A stretch of 64,000 nt of DNA from Coptis chinensis. Its lineage: Eukaryota > Streptophyta > Magnoliopsida > Ranunculales > Ranunculaceae. Below are positions 13,626-26,944 of this stretch, piece by piece. The notes under the pieces are model-generated. The model did not search any database, was not told the DNA's origin, and saw nothing but the letters and a program-made list of their open reading frames with translations. Made by a program: the position numbers and the translations under genes. Position 1 is the first letter of the stretch, and each line of letters begins with the position of its first letter. The stretch lies in assembly GCA_015680905.1 (NCBI GenBank), contig CM027383.1:96903501-96967500 (forward strand), written 5' to 3'.

Positions 13626-14084
13626 ACCGCTCGAAACTTACGTTACTAATGTGTAAAATCACTAAAACAGATTGATTGTTTCCATATCCTCAAATAATAC
13701 ACTACTCCTACTTGAAAAGATTTATCATATGAACGTGTCCCTTAACGGGTGCCGTTATATTAAATTATTCTAAAAATATTAAGAACTATGCATAGTTATG
13801 AGATATGAAAATTATATTAATTACTCATTTAAATTTCTTGCACCACTCTCTATAAAAAGGAAGCACCAAATCTTGATAAAACTAATCGACTTTTTTTTTT
13901 TTTTTAGGTTTAATAATTGAAGTTTTGTGAGAATGCCCAATGCTTTGAAGGTAATATTGAAGATACTTGAATAGCAAGATATTCCCAATCACAATAAAAA
14001 GAATTATAATAAACACTACTTAAAATGCAAAACTATATTTGTCGAGACATTTATTCCCCACATAAAATACAAATATGTTTTAGG

Positions 14085-15205
14085 GTTATTAGTTCAATGC
14101 ATTTGCACCAAGTTTATGATTTTCCATTAATTATTCTTTGAGGTTAGTTTAATATAGTATGTTGCATCCCGAAAATTCTTTGAAGTTAGTACAATGCAGT
14201 TGCAAAGTTTTTGATTTCCGCTAATTATTATTTGAGGTTAAGATATCCACTTTATGATTTCCGTAGTTATTCATTAAAGTTAATTCAAGACGTCCTTTAG
14301 TTAATTAGTCTTTGAGATTAGTTCATTGCATTTGCATCCGGTTCCAATAATTTCTTTTGAGGTTAGTTCAATATATTTGCAAAAAAAAAAATTGTTTTTT
14401 TCTAGGTTAAAACAATTTCTATACACTTGCATACATGATATTTTATAAACTCATTTTCAGTTACTTGTAATTACTCATATGAGAAGGCTAAAAAGTGGAT
14501 ATTTATGCCTTGAGGTCAAGATGCAATTACATCCGACTTCCGATTTCTAGTTAACCATTTTTTATGTTATTTCAATGCATTTGCATCCAATTTTGATTTC
14601 CGATAGTTAATCTCGATTTTAGTTTAATCAAAGTTGCATTCGGTTTTTAGTTTTCCGTTAATTATTCTTTGAGGTTAGTTCAATGCGGTTTTTATGTTAA
14701 TTGTTCTTTGAGGTTAATTCAATGCATTTACATCAAGTTTCCTTTCGGTTAATTATTTTTTGAGGTTAGTTTTACATCAAATTTATAATTTTCCGTTAAT
14801 TATTCATTTATGTTAGTTGGAGATCCATTTTTAATGTTTCCCAAAGTATTTGAGATTAGTTCATTGCATTTGGATCCAGCCAAAACTCTTTTAAAGTTCA
14901 ATACATCCGCATCTAATTATTTATTTGAGGTTTTCGAGTGTTAACTATTTTTAAAAATTTGTTTAAAATAATTATTTTATGAGGTTTTCAATGCAATTGC
15001 ATTCGATTTTATGTTAATTATTTTTTGAGTTAAGTTCAATGCATTATTCGGTTTCCCCATTATTATTTGAGATTTGTTTGATGTATTTGCATACCATTTC
15101 AATTTTCTCATAAATATTTTTCAAGGAATTCAATTTCTAATTATCCGTAAAGTTACTCTAATGCAATTTGCATAAAGTTTATGATTTCCCATTAATTACT
15201 CCTAA
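14085..15205 (+). repeat. degenerate short-period satellite
   Basis: About 1.1 kb built from variants of one phrase: TTAATTATTCTTTGAGGTTAG, then TTCAATGCATTTGCATCC, then GTTT(A/T)TGATTTCC. Landmarks TGAGGTTAG or TGAAGTTAG fall near 14140, 14180, 14233, 14312, 14359, 14671, 14710, 14762 and 14851, mostly 40-55 bp apart. There is no coding capacity. It lies inside the putative Helitron. Confidence 0.75.
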
Positions 15206-15722
15206 TAATCCAAAAATCCAATGTGGTGTGTAATAAAACTTCCATAAATTTAATTTACTATGTGGGATCATCGAAGATTATCTAGTTTCAAAATTATTCT
15301 TTAAATTATGCATGACTCACTAGGTGGAATCTTCAAAGATCGCCGGGTTTGTTATATTAATTATTCTAAAAATATTTGCAAATATGCATAATTATTATAT
15401 ATTAATATTATATTGCAACCAAATTTCTTATAACATGAAAACCTTTTTTATAAGAATTAAAATACACTCAAACTAAAAAATATTTCCATTTTAAAACTAT
15501 TAGAAAATATTATCTTTCATCCTAACTCTCATATTAGAGTCATTTCTTTAAAGGTCTCTCTTTAGTATATAGATAGTAGACAAGGTACTCCCGTGCTTTT
15601 CACGGTTTCTTGTTCAACATGACAAAGAAATAGAAAAACAAACCCAAAATTCAACATTTTCGATCAAATGATGTTGCTGGGCGATTGAGATTTCAGAGTA
15701 GTTTTAGGTTGAAAAATTAAAG

Positions 15723-15724
<2 letters not shown>

Positions 15725-15793
<69 letters not shown>
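15725..15793. repeat. (AT)n microsatellite
   Basis: About 34 uninterrupted AT units lying 8 bp before the first MITE copy. Confidence 0.97.
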
Positions 15794-15794
<1 letters not shown>

Positions 15795-15801
15795 CCATAT
15801 A

Positions 15802-16143
15802 GGGGTAGGTTCTATTTACATACAACACTTTTTATACAACGTTTTATACAATACTCCTATCGTACCCTCCAAAATGATTTAAGGGCTAATATTGTGTGGA
15901 TAAAATGTTCTCACCGTGGATATGACAGGTCCTTTGACCATTTCTAAATTTGTCAAAAAAAAAAATTACAAAATTGATATTTATAGACAGTTGATAAAAA
16001 TTCATAGGTTGAGAGTAATTTTTTTCACAGTTAAAAGTTTTCAAATGAGTTAAATTTTTGTAGATATAATCCCCATGGTATATAGATCATATTTACAAAG
16101 AATCAAAGCTTAATCTATATTTTCAAGTGATATTGTATAAAAT
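15802..16143 (-). mobile_element. MITE next to (TA)n, 3'-truncated copy
   Basis: Starts with the terminal repeat GGGGTAGGTTCTATTTACAT and contains TACAACGTTTTATACAATA. It aligns over its whole length with the reverse complement of the intact element at 48283-48663, sharing AAGGGCTAAT, ATGTTCTCACC, AAATTCATAGGTTGAGAG and CAAATGAGTT/C-type segments. The right terminal repeat is missing after GTATAAAAT at 16143. Orientation is opposite to the 48-kb copy. No coding capacity. Confidence 0.8.
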
Positions 16144-16440
16144 ATCTAATTTCGATTGATTGTAGTATGGGAGTATTAGGTAGGTAAATATTTGTCAGGT
16201 TATTTGATAATTTCAAACTCATACAGAAATAATGGCTAAATGATAAATAATAATAATAAATAAAAAAATTTTAAATTTGCCTACTCAAAGAGAGTTGAGA
16301 GGTTTCCTAAAAATCGCCGACTTTAGGATTATATTGTTTAGAAGAGAGCGAGTTTGGATCACCGTCTGAGACTCACACGTAAACGTGTTGGATTAAAGCA
16401 AGCCCACCAAATTGGACCGGGCCCGTGACGCAAGCACAGA
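16144..16440. other. intergenic, upstream of RPL10
   Basis: AT-rich DNA without a recognisable gene. It ends in the RPL10 promoter. Confidence 0.5.
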
Positions 16441-16461
16441 CGTAAATGGATGACCGCCAAA

Positions 16462-16540
16462 TGGGCTTCAACGGCCCACGTGGACTCTCTATAATAATCT
16501 TCTATCTATATAAAGAGGAAGGCCCTAGTAATAGGGTTTT
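16462..16540 (+). promoter_or_regulatory. RPL10 core promoter
   Basis: Site-II-type elements TGGGCT (16462-16467) and GGCCCA (16473-16478) overlap a G-box CACGTG (16477-16482). A TATA box TATATAAA is at 16507-16514 and a telo-box AGGGTTTT at 16533-16540. Site II plus telo-box is the known signature of plant ribosomal-protein genes. Spacing puts transcription start near 16540, about 40 bp before the ATG. Confidence 0.8.
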
Positions 16541-16578
16541 CATTTCCAGCCGAACAAAAACAACCTCTTTCTGCTGCA

Positions 16579-18349
<1,771 letters not shown>

Positions 18350-21300
18350 AGGAGATCATGTGTTGACAAAGTTGGATGAAGCATACCTTGGTCTTGTTTT
18401 TTGAATTCATGAGAACTGCAGCAGTGATGTTCATTGTTGTTTATGTTGTTTGGTTCTGTTTATTTACTATCTGGACATCATATTTTCGTATGGAGAACTT
18501 ATTATGTTTTTCCTTGATATGCAATATTAAAAGACATCATTATTCTATGGTTTTGATCTCTCTGGTTCATTTATATAAATTTGTTCTGTGTCAAATGGAT
18601 ATAAATTTGTTGGGTGGAGTTTCTCATCTTTTTAGTGAGAGCACTCTTTAAAGATTCTCACTTCCTCCATGGCAACTCTTGGTATTGAGGACTCTTGTTG
18701 AAATTTTGATTTCAAACACGCGTAGTCTTTCACTCTTTCGGAATTCTGTGTCTTTACGAGGCAATGCTTATCAAAGCTCTGTCCAGGGTTCGTATATTAG
18801 GGAAAACGTTTATAGCAAGCAGCGTTTTGATATGATCAACATTCGATCAGCATTTTGGAATTGGTGAATTGTTAAATGCACACAACAACCTATATCGATT
18901 TCCAGTGTCATTGTAGATGTACAAAGACTACAAACTGATATGAAACAAAAGAACTAACTCAACATAATTATTTTCACATTTTTTATTTTTATACTCGATC
19001 AAAACTCTACATCCTGTATTGCTGGATCAAATGAAACCACTTTTAATCTGATTCGAACCTCATTTACTGACGCACAAATTTATCCTTCTTAGATCTCCGA
19101 CCCCCTTTCATCTATAACCCCTCTCTACCTTCTTTCTCACATTTTGCTCTATGACTATTAAAGTTAACGTTAACCTTCAGAACTACCAAAAGAAACAATC
19201 TTTAGTGATGCAACTCGTTTCGTGTTGGTCATGAGATATGGAGTTCACTTACACCAAACCACGGAACTAATCATAGACTGCTACTCTTCCAACTATTTCC
19301 TTTGTGAATCAGTGAATCACTAACCAAAAGTTTTTTATCACAGAAAAATTAATTGTGAATGTACACCAAGAAGATGAATTGCAGACTTGCAGTAGACTGT
19401 AACAATCAACTGTGTTGTCTTCATAAGTGCAGACGCACCGAGGCTATATGTTTATACCGAACCTGGTCAACTTTTCCAAGGCGCATGCTGTCAGAAGTCG
19501 GTCATTATCATCAATCTGTCTGAATCATCCATAAGCAAGCACACCATTGCTTCTCGCTCTCAGAAAGAAAAAGACAAAATTCCAACTCATCACAATGATG
19601 ACATGCCAAAATAATAAGTGGTTAAAGCTATGCAAAAAGTCTGTTGTGGTTCTATGCTTGTTGATCTCTGTCTTGCCAATCATGTAAAAGACAACTGTTA
19701 GGAAAGACATATCCAAGACAAGTCACCGAAAGAAGAGTTAATATGGCATAAATATGGTATATATTTCCTGATACATTCGGATATTACATTTAGTTATATT
19801 TGTTGTTTTGTTTCCCCCTTTCGCATGTTAATTTATTTCGACGTTCTCATTCTTGTACAAAACAATACATTAATAGCAACTTTAATAAGAAAAGAATAAT
19901 ATAAATCAACTACTCTTTAGAATGGTGATGACCATGAAGTATCCTTAGAGTCAATGAATCTTCAGCAGATGTCTTGTAGGAACTTCTACAAAAATACAGA
20001 CGATAACATCTGTTACACGGATTACAAATTTATGTAAACATGTTCTAGAACTCACCACCTGAAGCCCACAATGCCAAATGTCTAATTTCAGCTGATTTAG
20101 TTCACGCTTTTAAAAGGACGGGAATGGGAAATGCAGACACGAGTGTTGTGTTCGACACTGACACTGAATAGAGAGATACAGCTTATCTTGAAAAATTAAA
20201 ATAAAAGTTACATTTAGGACAAGGCAATGGTAATAATATAATTTTATTGATATTGTGGTCCTTCTAGGGGACAAAACTTCGGAAATTTAAAATGCCAAAG
20301 TAGGAATAACACTTGTGTAAGAAACAAAACACTATATGACGGATATATTTGGTTATGTGTATAAAATATTACCAACTATAGAATTTCTCACTCAATTACA
20401 GAGAACCAAACAAATGTAACTAAACAAAATGCCTACTACGTTACACTTCATCAGTGTACAAGCTTACAAAGACCAAAGTGTATAGCTCATAGAAGACAGA
20501 CCTAAAACAACAACAACAATAATAATAATAATAAAGAAAGAAAGAAAGAAAGAAGAGAGCTTATATGTTTATAATCAAAGAAGAGTTTAGACCCAATTTG
20601 ACAATGTCCCAGAAGTATCCCAGAGTGTCCAGGGACAGCTAATAAATAATTAGGACAAGTATTAGGGCGTTTGTCAGTGTTTGAGGAGTGTCAGATACGC
20701 GCACGACGTCCTTTTGGACTGTCCTTACTTCATAGGGATGTGGAAGTCGGGGTATTTATGATCATTTGAAGATTTATCTCATTATCCTGACGACCCTACC
20801 ACACAAACATAGATCATGTCTCTTGACATTCCATTGTTGCCTCTTACTCGGCTAAAACATTTCCTATATATAACCATTTCTGAGGGAACAACATATTACC
20901 AGTGATTAAGACGTCAAAGATGCAGGAAGACCAGATCTAAGAAACAGCATCAGTACAGAAATTGCGCCAATTCCCATTACGTGATCTGCCAAAACGGAAA
21001 AAATTTAGTTTAACTGGGAAATTGCTAGAATACAACCAAAAGCAGCTCAAAACAGGTTCATTCCAGGGGCGGTGAAGAAAGAAATACACACATTGACCAT
21101 GACAAAACACGGTTTCAAGAGAATGAGAGATAAATGTTAAGAAAGTTGTGATATTATATGATAAACGTATCTGACAGTAAACATGATGTTCTCCAACAGT
21201 TTATGGTATTTGTCGTTGAAAATTTGTCAGTTGAAATAGTTAATTTTCCCTGTCCTGGTCAAATTTAAATACAAATTAATCTCAAAATGAATGCATCTTT

Positions 21301-21613
21301 TACAAAACAAGTTATGAAAATCTTGTTAATGACATGGTGAAATAAGTAAATTCATCACTTGGCACTTGCCTGTATTGCCCATCTGTCGTGTATTGAATGA
21401 CCTGTTAGGGCCACTTTAGGAGTAGAGCTGAATGGTGAATACGTACGGAATACAAGTTTGTCTTTCATGCCACAAGTGTCAATTGGCTATGCTGTTTGAA
21501 ACATACAGCAGAGGAATCCCGAACCGTGTCGCGTGGACACTCGATACTGTAGTAGCCACTTCAAATTTATAGCACAACCATACCAAATTCGGCAACATGC
21601 AGATTGGTTTCTG
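18350..21613. other. long intergenic region
   Basis: Holds the RPL10 3' UTR at the left and the PPR 3' UTR at the right. Between them there are only short chance ORFs (60-90 codons) and an SSR at 20507-20555. No RNA gene, TIR pair or homology was recognised. Confidence 0.5.
20507..20555. repeat. compound microsatellite (AAC)n(AAT)n(AAAG)n
   Basis: Consecutive runs of AAC, AAT and AAAG units. Confidence 0.95.
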
Positions 21614-24544
21614 TCAAGACTTTTCCCCAGGATGCCAATAGATTTCCATGTGACATATGCTGTCTGCAAGTCCTAGTGCTTCATCCCATTTGTTAGTTTT
21701 AATGAGAGCTCCAATAAGGTCAAAGAAGACACTTAGCTCTGGAACATAACCCTGTTTCACCATGTCTCCATATAATTCAAAAGCCTTTTCAACCTCACAT
21801 GCTAGTGATAGACTCTTAATCATAGAGTAATACATATCTCTGCTGATGGCTGAACCACCTAAACATGTCAAGATCTCTTTATGCAACTCCAAGGCCACAT
21901 TTAGATTTCCAGCCTTGCAAAAGCTATCAATCAGAATTCTGTACGCGGGAACTATTGGTGAAGCACCACCCTCTGATATCTCATCTAATAGACCAAGTGA
22001 GTTTATGAAGTCTTTGCTGAAACCATCAATCACCTTACAATAGCCTGCCACGTATCTGGGCCAATAAGTCTGTTTCATCTCTTCAAGAAGCTTGTGAGCT
22101 TCATTCAAAAGGCCTGCAGCACAACACTGGTCTATCAACACTCGATATGTGACAAAATTCGGAGTGCAACCTTTTGCACCCATCTGTTCCAAAAGCATCA
22201 GGGACATCTTAACATTACCCACTTTACCGAAACCATCTATCATTGCCGTATATGTCACAACATTTGGATGACAACCCTTTTCTTCCATCATCACCAGAAG
22301 TTTGTAGGCTTCGTCAGTCTTCCCTACTTTACAGAGTCCATCAACCATCTCAGTGTAGGTGACAACATTTGGAGGACAAGAATTTTCAAGCATCTTTGAT
22401 AAGACCTTCAATGCAAGATCTAGTCGTTTATCCTTGAACAATCTATCGATCAAAGAGCTGTACGTAAACACATTGGGACTATAACCACGTTCTGACATCT
22501 TGGCGAAAACCTCTTGTGCCTCATCTAACTTTCCAACCTTGCAAAAGCCATCAATGAGAGCATCATATACAACATGATTCGGTTCACACCCTATGATCGA
22601 CATTGAATCCAATAAGTCACGAGCTTCTGCTACTTTGTGAGCTTTGCACAAGCCATCCACTAAAGCACCATAAGTGAAAATATTGGGTTCCATTGGATCG
22701 CATCCATTACCTCTAAAGTACATGTCAACATCTGTGATACCTCCATCTCCACGCATTTTTGAATAAATTTGACAAGCCTTGTCAATATTCCCAGCTTTGC
22801 AGTGACCATCAATCAAAGCCGTATACGTGACAATGTTTGGAGTACAACCAGCTGACACCATCTTTTCAAAAAGTTCATTTGCATCATACACCCTCCTCAC
22901 TTTGAGATGAGCGTGTATAAGTGCGGTAAAAGTCACCACATTAGGTGCGCAACCATCTCTTTTCATTTCATCAAAGAAACTGCAAGCTTGTTGAATAAGA
23001 CCAACTTTACAGAAACTGTCAATCAATATTGTGTAAGTATATACATCAGGAGTAACACTCTTCGTTTTCATTTCTTGGAACAAAAGGAAGGCACTCTCCA
23101 TTTTACTGGCTTGGCAAAGATACCCAATGACATTAGAATAAGTACGAGTATCCGGTATGAAGCCTTTACTTATCATTTCACGAATAACTGTGAACGCTTT
23201 ATCATATTTTCGCCCCTCACAAAGGCAACGGACAAAGTTGCCAATGTTTACCTTATTCAATGCAAGACCAGCATCAAACATTTCACCATAAGCCTTTTCA
23301 GCTATTTCCAATATGTCTGAGCTCAGTAACTTCTCATTTCCACATATACTACCGACCAAGATATTGTAAATTACATAGCCCGGCTTGCACCCGCAACTTG
23401 TCATCTTCTTGAGCAATTTATAGCCATATGCATAGTCACCAGTGCTGCAATAAGCGTGAAGAAGAGATTTGAATAGAAAAGGGGTTGGATAACACCCCTC
23501 AGCTATCATCATACTAAGAATCCTCTTACACCTACCCAACTGCCCTTTTCTCAAACACCCAGCAAGTAATGTTCTGTACGTGACAACATTAGGAATACAA
23601 GAGTTGGATCTCATCCTATGCAGAAACTCCATAGCTTCTTCAAAAAGTGAAGCTTCACACAACCCACTTATCATTTTTGTGAAGATAACTGTATCGGGGA
23701 CGAATTCTTCTTCCTCGACAATTTTGAGAGCTTCTGTCCACCTCCCCGCTTTGCAGAGAGACTGCGCGAAGCAACCGAGGGTGTGACCATCCATACTAAA
23801 ACCTGAAGTTGACATCTCTCTATGAATCAGATAAGCGGAATCCAAACGGTCAGCCTTGAGAAAAACAAGAACTAAAGCATTGTAAGTGGACCTTGACGGT
23901 TTGTATCCAAAATCCTTGAGCCTCCCAAGCTCCTCCAGTGCTGCATTCCACAACCCGTTTCGGCAACACTTTTGGATCAAAACATTTAGTAACTTGGCCA
24001 GAACTTGTGTATCATCATTCCGAATTTCCTGAAGGAAACTATCAGGCAGTCTAGTGTTATCACCATTAGACTCCAATATCTCTAACAATGCTTCATAAGT
24101 GCGCTCGGTGTGAGTGTAGCCGATTTGGGCAGCAGCCCAAATGAAAAATGTGACAGCCATTCTGGAATTTCCGACTAGCTTTAACACCTCGATAACTAAA
24201 GACTGATTGAGACTCCCTCTAAAGTGCCTAAGAAACTTGTCAGTTTCATGGGTGAAACGAGCGTCGTTGTGAGAAGTAGTATTAGATGTGATTATTGCAT
24301 TGGAAATGAGAATAGCTTGTTTGGAATTGGGAGGAGTTTTGTTACCTTTGAGCAGAAAGGCAAAGTCTTGTGCAGAAACAGGAGGAGGCTCCTGGGCTTC
24401 AAAACAGGGGCCGGAAAGATCGTCGGTGCTGGTGCTGCTGCTTTTAAGTCGGGAATATTTAAATGAATAGTTGAAAGTAGTTTTGAAGAAGATGGGAAAA
24501 ATAGAGTGGGAAAGAAGCATGTTAAACCCTCGTCTGCTCCTCAT
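21614..24544 (-). CDS. P-class pentatricopeptide repeat protein, probably mitochondrial
   Basis: A single uninterrupted 976-residue frame. The N-terminus (MRSRRGFNMLLSHS..., then IFFKTTFNYSFKYSRLKSS) is basic, hydroxylated and free of acidic residues for about 40 positions, which fits a mitochondrial presequence. From about residue 190 to the end I count about 21 35-residue PPR units of the form G(C/Y)xPNxVTYxxLIxG(F/L)CK, with no E or DYW extension, so it is P-class. Such proteins bind organellar RNA base by base and affect its processing, stability or translation. Overall organisation resembles Arabidopsis At1g06710, including an atypical insert between two repeats (about residue 610). The target RNA is not known. 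The intronless structure is usual for PPR genes. A second Met at residue 9 could also serve as start. Confidence 0.95.
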   Translation of the reverse strand: MRSRRGFNMLLSHSIFPIFFKTTFNYSFKYSRLKSSSTSTDDLSGPCFEAQEPPPVSAQDFAFLLKGNKTPPNSKQAILISNAIITSNTTSHNDARFTHETDKFLRHFRGSLNQSLVIEVLKLVGNSRMAVTFFIWAAAQIGYTHTERTYEALLEILESNGDNTRLPDSFLQEIRNDDTQVLAKLLNVLIQKCCRNGLWNAALEELGRLKDFGYKPSRSTYNALVLVFLKADRLDSAYLIHREMSTSGFSMDGHTLGCFAQSLCKAGRWTEALKIVEEEEFVPDTVIFTKMISGLCEASLFEEAMEFLHRMRSNSCIPNVVTYRTLLAGCLRKGQLGRCKRILSMMIAEGCYPTPFLFKSLLHAYCSTGDYAYGYKLLKKMTSCGCKPGYVIYNILVGSICGNEKLLSSDILEIAEKAYGEMFDAGLALNKVNIGNFVRCLCEGRKYDKAFTVIREMISKGFIPDTRTYSNVIGYLCQASKMESAFLLFQEMKTKSVTPDVYTYTILIDSFCKVGLIQQACSFFDEMKRDGCAPNVVTFTALIHAHLKVRRVYDANELFEKMVSAGCTPNIVTYTALIDGHCKAGNIDKACQIYSKMRGDGGITDVDMYFRGNGCDPMEPNIFTYGALVDGLCKAHKVAEARDLLDSMSIIGCEPNHVVYDALIDGFCKVGKLDEAQEVFAKMSERGYSPNVFTYSSLIDRLFKDKRLDLALKVLSKMLENSCPPNVVTYTEMVDGLCKVGKTDEAYKLLVMMEEKGCHPNVVTYTAMIDGFGKVGNVKMSLMLLEQMGAKGCTPNFVTYRVLIDQCCAAGLLNEAHKLLEEMKQTYWPRYVAGYCKVIDGFSKDFINSLGLLDEISEGGASPIVPAYRILIDSFCKAGNLNVALELHKEILTCLGGSAISRDMYYSMIKSLSLACEVEKAFELYGDMVKQGYVPELSVFFDLIGALIKTNKWDEALGLADSICHMEIYWHPGEKS

Positions 24545-24730
24545 AGTAAACTGGGGTGTTCAATTCTGTGGGGTTTAAATTTTGCCATTCCTGCCCAGAG
24601 CTTAAACCCCCTAACGACTGCTTTCAGAGTTTCAGGCACACATACTTGGTTTGGTTGGGCTTTTTATTTTTCATTCGGGCCTTTGAAGAAGTTGTTGTCC
24701 AATGTCCATGTACTTACGACCAGTGATAAA
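24545..24730 (-). other. upstream flank of the PPR gene
   Basis: Short promoter-side flank of the minus-strand PPR gene. No TATA box of note was recognised. Confidence 0.4.
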
Positions 24731-26090
24731 AGGGCCGGGCCTCAAACCACAAAAGCCCTTATGATTGGGGGCCGGGTCAGCCCGTTCCTATTTTGTATCG
24801 AGGGCCGGATCGAGTAGGGTCAAGTATTAAAACTCAAACCCTTAACCCGCCCCTTTGAGGGCCGGGTCGGGCCCAATTTAATTATATATATTTTTTTGTG
24901 ATTTTTTTATTTATTTTTATCATACTTTGATTATATATATATATCAATTTTAACTAAATATACAAAACTAATTGTTATGTCTTTAGGAAAAATAAAATAA
25001 AATAAAATAAAGATGGTGGAAAATATGATATTCTTAAAACAACTATATTTTTCATACTTAACTATGTTGTTACATGTTAGGTTGGATTTGTTTTTGTGTA
25101 TGACTCATATACATATTATTAAATCAATTACAAAAAATGCATATGTTATGTTATGTTATAATTTATCCTTTATTGAAAACTAATTTAGTGATTTTTTTTT
25201 TATACAATTTATAGATAATAATTAGAGTATAATACATAAATATAATATAAAATAACAATAAAACGTATTAGGCCCAAGTGAGAGCTGGTGAGGACTTAAT
25301 GAGAGCCGGACTCATACTTCATAACCTAAGCCCTAGCCCGTCCTTTATAACCCTGAGGGCCGCGTGGGCCAACTTTTAAATTAGAAGAAAGGTAATATTA
25401 TATTTGTTTGAATCTATTATAGAAATAATTTATGATATTACAAATAGTTTAACAACTTCCAATGACTTTAACCAAAAACTATTATGTTTTTTCTTTATAT
25501 CTATTACTTCTTCATTTAAAATGATAATATAATTATTTGTCTATGTATTTCAATGTTAAATGTAATTTTAGTGAGGTTTGAGTCTGAGGAAGAACAAATT
25601 CAACTCTCCGATGTCTTTCAGCCATTCGTTAGATTGTGGATGTCGATTTTAAATTTTGGACTTATACTGGGATTATTACTTATTGATTGGTTGAACTTTG
25701 AGTTTGTAGATTATTTTGCAATATAATATAAATGAGTTTTAAAACCGTAGTAAAAAAAAAAAAATATATAGGCAAAAGCGGAACCCTAAAGCCGCTTAAA
25801 GAGTGTCCCCCACGTCGGGGCTTGAGATTTAGACTTAATGACCCGCCCCAAACCGACTTTAGGGCCGGGTAATATCTGAAGGGCTTTAAATGTTTAGGGC
25901 CGGGCTAGCCCGACCCGGCCCATTGCCCACATTTAGGCCCAAGTGAGAGCTCGTGAGGACTTAATGAGAGCCGGGCTCATACTTCATAACCTAAGCCCTA
26001 GCCCGTCCTTTATAACCCTGAGGGCCGCGTGGGCCAACTTTTGAGGCTTGAACATACAATTTTGAGGGGCGGGTCGGGGCCTGTCGACCA
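24731..26090. repeat. GGGCCGGG-rich repeat element with internal direct duplication
   Basis: GC-rich patches (GGGCCGGGTCGGGCCC, GGGCCGGGCTAGCCCG, GACCCGGCCC) at 24731-24880, 25270-25370 and 25790-26090 stand out in AT-rich DNA. Many are self-complementary. Two 110-bp blocks, 25268-25377 and 25933-26042, are almost identical (two mismatches seen). No ORF. It looks like a plant non-autonomous DNA element or nested copies of one; the family is not identified. Confidence 0.55.
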
Positions 26091-26399
26091 GTGAAGAAAA
26101 ATATGAATCGAGGGTCGTTTCTTGACGAAATAAAGTCAAAATCCAGACCGGGGATAGCAAAACAAGGTGCGCGCGGTGTTTTTCCTTCTACTCTCTAAAT
26201 AATAATAAAAAAAAAAAAAAAGAGAAGAAAAAATACAATCGATCGACGACTCCGGTAATTCCTTTTTTCTAACTCATAATATTTAGCTGATGAATAAAGA
26301 TTTGTGTTTTATCTTTTACTGATGGATTGGATTTTAACGTTACTTTGCAGAAACATAATTCAACTACTGTTTATCCAAAATCATGTTGAAATTTAAGAG

Positions 26400-26896
26400 A
26401 TGAAAAAAATGGGTTTGCATTTTCAACAAATCCTCATCTTTTTCTTCATCCTGCTAAACATAGCAGACGCCCAACTACAACTTAAGGAAAATATAAGGAC
26501 TGCCCCACGCAAAGATCTAGCAAATAACTTCATAGACGGCACTGGTCTTGAGAATGCCTTTAACACTTCTCAAGACGTCTTCACTAGGTTGCACCATGAC
26601 AGTAATACTGGGATTACTAGAGTCTCAGCGTCTACAGTTGCATGGTTTACTTTGGCAATGGCAGCTGCAACTGGCTTAGGAGCTCTCCCGTTCTTCTTTG
26701 TAGAGCTTGATCCGCAATGGGCCGGAATTTGCAATGGAATGGCTGCTGGGGTAATGCTGGCTGCTAGCTTTGACCTTGTGCAGGAGGGTCAGGATCATGG
26801 TAGTGGCAACTGGGTTGTCATTGGGATTCTAGCTGGTGGTGCTTTCATTTGGCTTTGTAAGAAGGTAATCATCTCTTATTATTCTTTCTTTTACCT

Positions 26897-26944
<48 letters not shown>

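Larger units (their letters stand above)
12942..15580 (-). mobile_element. putative non-autonomous Helitron
   Basis: Read on the minus strand, the left end shows the classic plant Helitron 3' terminus: a GC hairpin (CCCGG...CCGGG, about 12953-12973), then a short AT stretch, then CTAG (12942-12945) followed by T. The right end, also on the minus strand, begins TCTACTATCTATATACTAAA at 15580, a typical Helitron 5' start. The interior has no ORF and carries two families of tandem repeats. The 5' flanking base is C/G rather than the usual A, so the exact boundary is uncertain. Helicase/Rep coding sequence is absent, so it would depend on another element. Confidence 0.55.

Noticed and set aside
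22907..23320. 137-codon plus-strand ORF
   Set aside because: It is a shadow of the PPR gene on the opposite strand. Its apparent repetition comes from the PPR units.
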